Below are positions 23,843 through 24,834 of a DNA stretch of 24,834 nt, in pieces (within the stretch, counting starts at the first letter, position 1; the number at the start of each line of letters is the position of its first letter). The DNA is from an uncultured Bacteroidales bacterium. GTDB taxonomy: Bacteria > Bacteroidota > Bacteroidia > Bacteroidales > Marinilabiliaceae. The stretch spans positions 1 through 24,834 of the forward strand of contig CAKUVM010000026.1 in the NCBI GenBank assembly GCA_934699135.1, written 5' to 3'. The notes beneath the pieces are model-generated. The model was given only the letters and a program-made list of their open reading frames with translations, was not told the DNA's origin and ran no database searches. The position numbers and the translations under genes were made by a program.

Positions 23843-24381
23843 TCAAGGAGCGTGTTTGAGAAGTTTGTTCAGGGCGATGTAGCAGTTCGCAAGGTATATC
23901 ATCGCCACGGTCATGTCGGAGCGGAACTCGTAGTCGATCGTAAGCCTCCTGAAGTTCTCCATCCAGGCGAAAGTGCGCTCCACGACCCACCTCCGCCCGG
24001 CCGGCACGAAGTCCCTGCCAGGCAGCTTGGGCCGCGTGGTGACCTCGAGTCGCACGCCCAGACTCTCCATCACCCCGTCGGCGAGGCTCCCCTCCCCCCG
24101 CGCCCGCCGTTGGCGATGATCCTCGTGAGGCGGCGGAACGCGCCGCGCAGCCCGTCAAGGACGAGCATGGAGCCCTTGCTGTCGTGGACGTTGGCGGGGA
24201 TGACGAGCCCAAGACTGTCAGTGACAACGTGTTGCTTGCGTCCTTTCACCTTCTTGTCCCCGTCTATGCTGCGGTCCGCGTCTCCCAGACGCTCCTTTTC
24301 TGCTTCCTCCTTTTGCCGTCTATTATTTTTTTCCATAACTTCGAGAATCGGGTCAGATTGGTTGAGCAGGCGGTTTTCCAC
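23843..24381 (-). pseudogene. IS5-family transposase, frameshifted and N-terminally truncated
   Basis: Two minus-strand frames together give the C-terminal part of an IS5 transposase. The first (from 24381) contains DGDKKVKGRKQHVVTDSLG and VHDSKG, with the second Asp region, and runs to IIANGGRGG. The second contains GRDFVPAGRRWVVERTFAWM and ends NKLLKHAP, with the catalytic Glu (E of VVERTFAW). The frames meet at a G6-A-G4 tract near 24096-24107; one extra G would restore a single frame reading IIANGGRGGEGSLADGV. The N-terminal part, including the first catalytic Asp segment (IIDSQS-like), is missing. Programmed frameshifting is possible but the missing Asp makes inactivity likely. Confidence 0.8.
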
Positions 24382-24437
24382 AACTTTAATTGTTTGTCTA
24401 TCTTAAAGTCACGAAAACTCTCCTGCTCAACCAACTG
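24354..24437. repeat. Long fold-back inverted repeat inside the IS remnant
   Basis: The arm 24354-24378 is the near-perfect complement of 24413-24437 (core TTGGTTGAGCAGG with CCTGCTCAACCAA). Within the loop ACTTTAA (24383-24389) pairs with TTAAAGT (24403-24409). The whole 84 bases can fold as one hairpin. It lies where the transposase N-terminus should be. Confidence 0.75.
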
Positions 24438-24522
24438 ACTTTTAATTATTTACGCCGTCATATAGCGTTTATTTCCACATAATTCAAAACAGCTTCAAAT
24501 AGACATTTAATACGCAACGTAT

Positions 24523-24834
24523 ATGACAGATAAGAACAAACCATATTTCGTCACCTCCAAGAATTTTTATGGAGACAATGACTATATCGAATGGTTGAAA
24601 GAGATTAAAAATCGCTATCTGAACATTCGTAACCGTGTGGCTTTGCAAGCCAGCTATGGCGCATTAGAGTTTAACTGGCTATTAGGTCGTGACATCGCAC
24701 AGAAAAATGCAGAATCAAGATGGGGTTCTGGAGTGGTAAACCAACTCTGTCTTGACTTTAAATCGACTTTCCCTGATGTTAGAGGATTCTCTGTGCGAAA
24801 CCTATATTACATGAAGGAATGGTATGAGTTTTAT
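24523..24834 (+). CDS. YhcG/DUF1016 nuclease-family protein, 5' part only
   Basis: 104 codons are open from the ATG at 24523 to the window end, so the 3' part is missing. The translation has the DUF1016 N-terminal domain: a helix around IRNRVALQASYGALEFNWLL, GRDIAQKN, RWGSGVVNQLCLDFK, then FPDVRGFSVRNLYYMKEWYEF, which matches the family pattern W-G-x-x-x-(V/I)-x-x-L-S/C-x-D-L/F-x-x-x-F-P-x-x-x-G-F-S-x-R-N-L. Full members are about 340 residues with a C-terminal PD-(D/E)XK domain and are often linked to restriction-modification islands. The IS remnant ends 26 bases upstream and may have displaced the native promoter. Confidence 0.85.
   Translation, partial: MTDKNKPYFVTSKNFYGDNDYIEWLKEIKNRYLNIRNRVALQASYGALEFNWLLGRDIAQKNAESRWGSGVVNQLCLDFKSTFPDVRGFSVRNLYYMKEWYEFY

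Larger units (their letters stand above)
23824..24496 (-). mobile_element. Decayed IS5-family insertion sequence
   Basis: Perfect 16-bp terminal inverted repeats, GAAGCTGTTTTGAATT at 23824-23839 and its complement at 24481-24496, bracket 673 bases. Both flanks carry AA outside the repeat but no longer target duplication is clear. The interior carries a broken IS5-type transposase on the minus strand, ending 4 bases inside the left repeat. IS5 elements are normally longer, so an internal deletion near the transposase N-terminus is likely. It is inserted between the locus terminator and the start of a YhcG-like gene. Confidence 0.85.

Noticed and set aside
24096..24107. Programmed frameshift joining the two transposase frames
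   Set aside because: The CGC-GGG-GGG-A context is not a standard slippery heptamer, and the first catalytic Asp region is missing anyway, so decay is the simpler reading.
24184..24438. Plus-strand open frame in the IS
   Set aside because: Antisense to the transposase remnant; no independent support.

Overview
The window is chromosomal DNA from a member of the order Bacteroidales. The grounds are: promoters with the Bacteroidetes -7 box (TAnnTTTG) and no clear Shine-Dalgarno sequences, a GldA-type ABC ATPase, a fused gamma-alpha 2-oxoacid:ferredoxin oxidoreductase, a lipoprotein-rich operon with a C1 peptidase, and a surface-polysaccharide locus of the type common in Prevotella, Bacteroides and Muribaculaceae relatives. 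The genus cannot be fixed from the sequence.

Layout. (1) 33-1019, minus strand: an Rpn-like PD-(D/E)XK nuclease/transposase-family protein with a repeat-built coiled-coil tail. (2) 1151-4999, minus strand: gldA, korA and korB in one direction, closed by a hairpin terminator at 1096-1126. (3) 5166-8667, minus strand: a likely operon of a FlK-like hotdog thioesterase, a pentapeptide-like lipoprotein, a papain-family lipoprotein peptidase and a small Ser-rich lipoprotein. (4) A divergent promoter region at 8668-8873. (5) 8874-23706, plus strand: a polysaccharide locus ending at a strong terminator (23720-23766). (6) 23824-24496: a decayed IS5-type element with perfect 16-bp terminal inverted repeats. 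(7) 24523 to the window end: the start of a YhcG/DUF1016 nuclease-family gene.

The polysaccharide locus is a mosaic. Its first part (8874-13910) is GC-rich and tightly packed: an IspD/TarI-type cytidylyltransferase, an NAD-dependent epimerase, a LicD-family transferase, a Wzx-type flippase and a GlfT2-like glycosyltransferase. The first three look like a route for making and attaching a phospho-alditol (for example ribitol phosphate) or a related CDP-activated group. The second part (about 13.9-23.7 kb) is visibly more AT-rich. It holds a Caps_synth glycosyltransferase, two GT2 glycosyltransferases, a Wzy-like polymerase, and a HAD hydrolase plus a partner that are usually fused in one protein. 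Export and polymerisation would follow the Wzx/Wzy route. No initiating phosphoglycosyltransferase, Wzz, export channel or UpxY-type antiterminator is present, so the locus depends on genes elsewhere.

Two cargo modules sit inside the second part. One is an AAA ATPase (AAA_14/DUF4143 type) preceded by about 177-bp hairpin-bearing tandem repeats. The other, the best candidate for a poorly described system, is a two-gene unit with its own -7 box: an OLD/RecF-like ABC-class ATPase overlapping a 154-residue protein with a D...ExK nuclease-like core. Its shape resembles ATPase-plus-nuclease antiphage systems such as Septu, PARIS and AbiL, but the small partner looks PD-(D/E)XK-like rather than HNH or Toprim.
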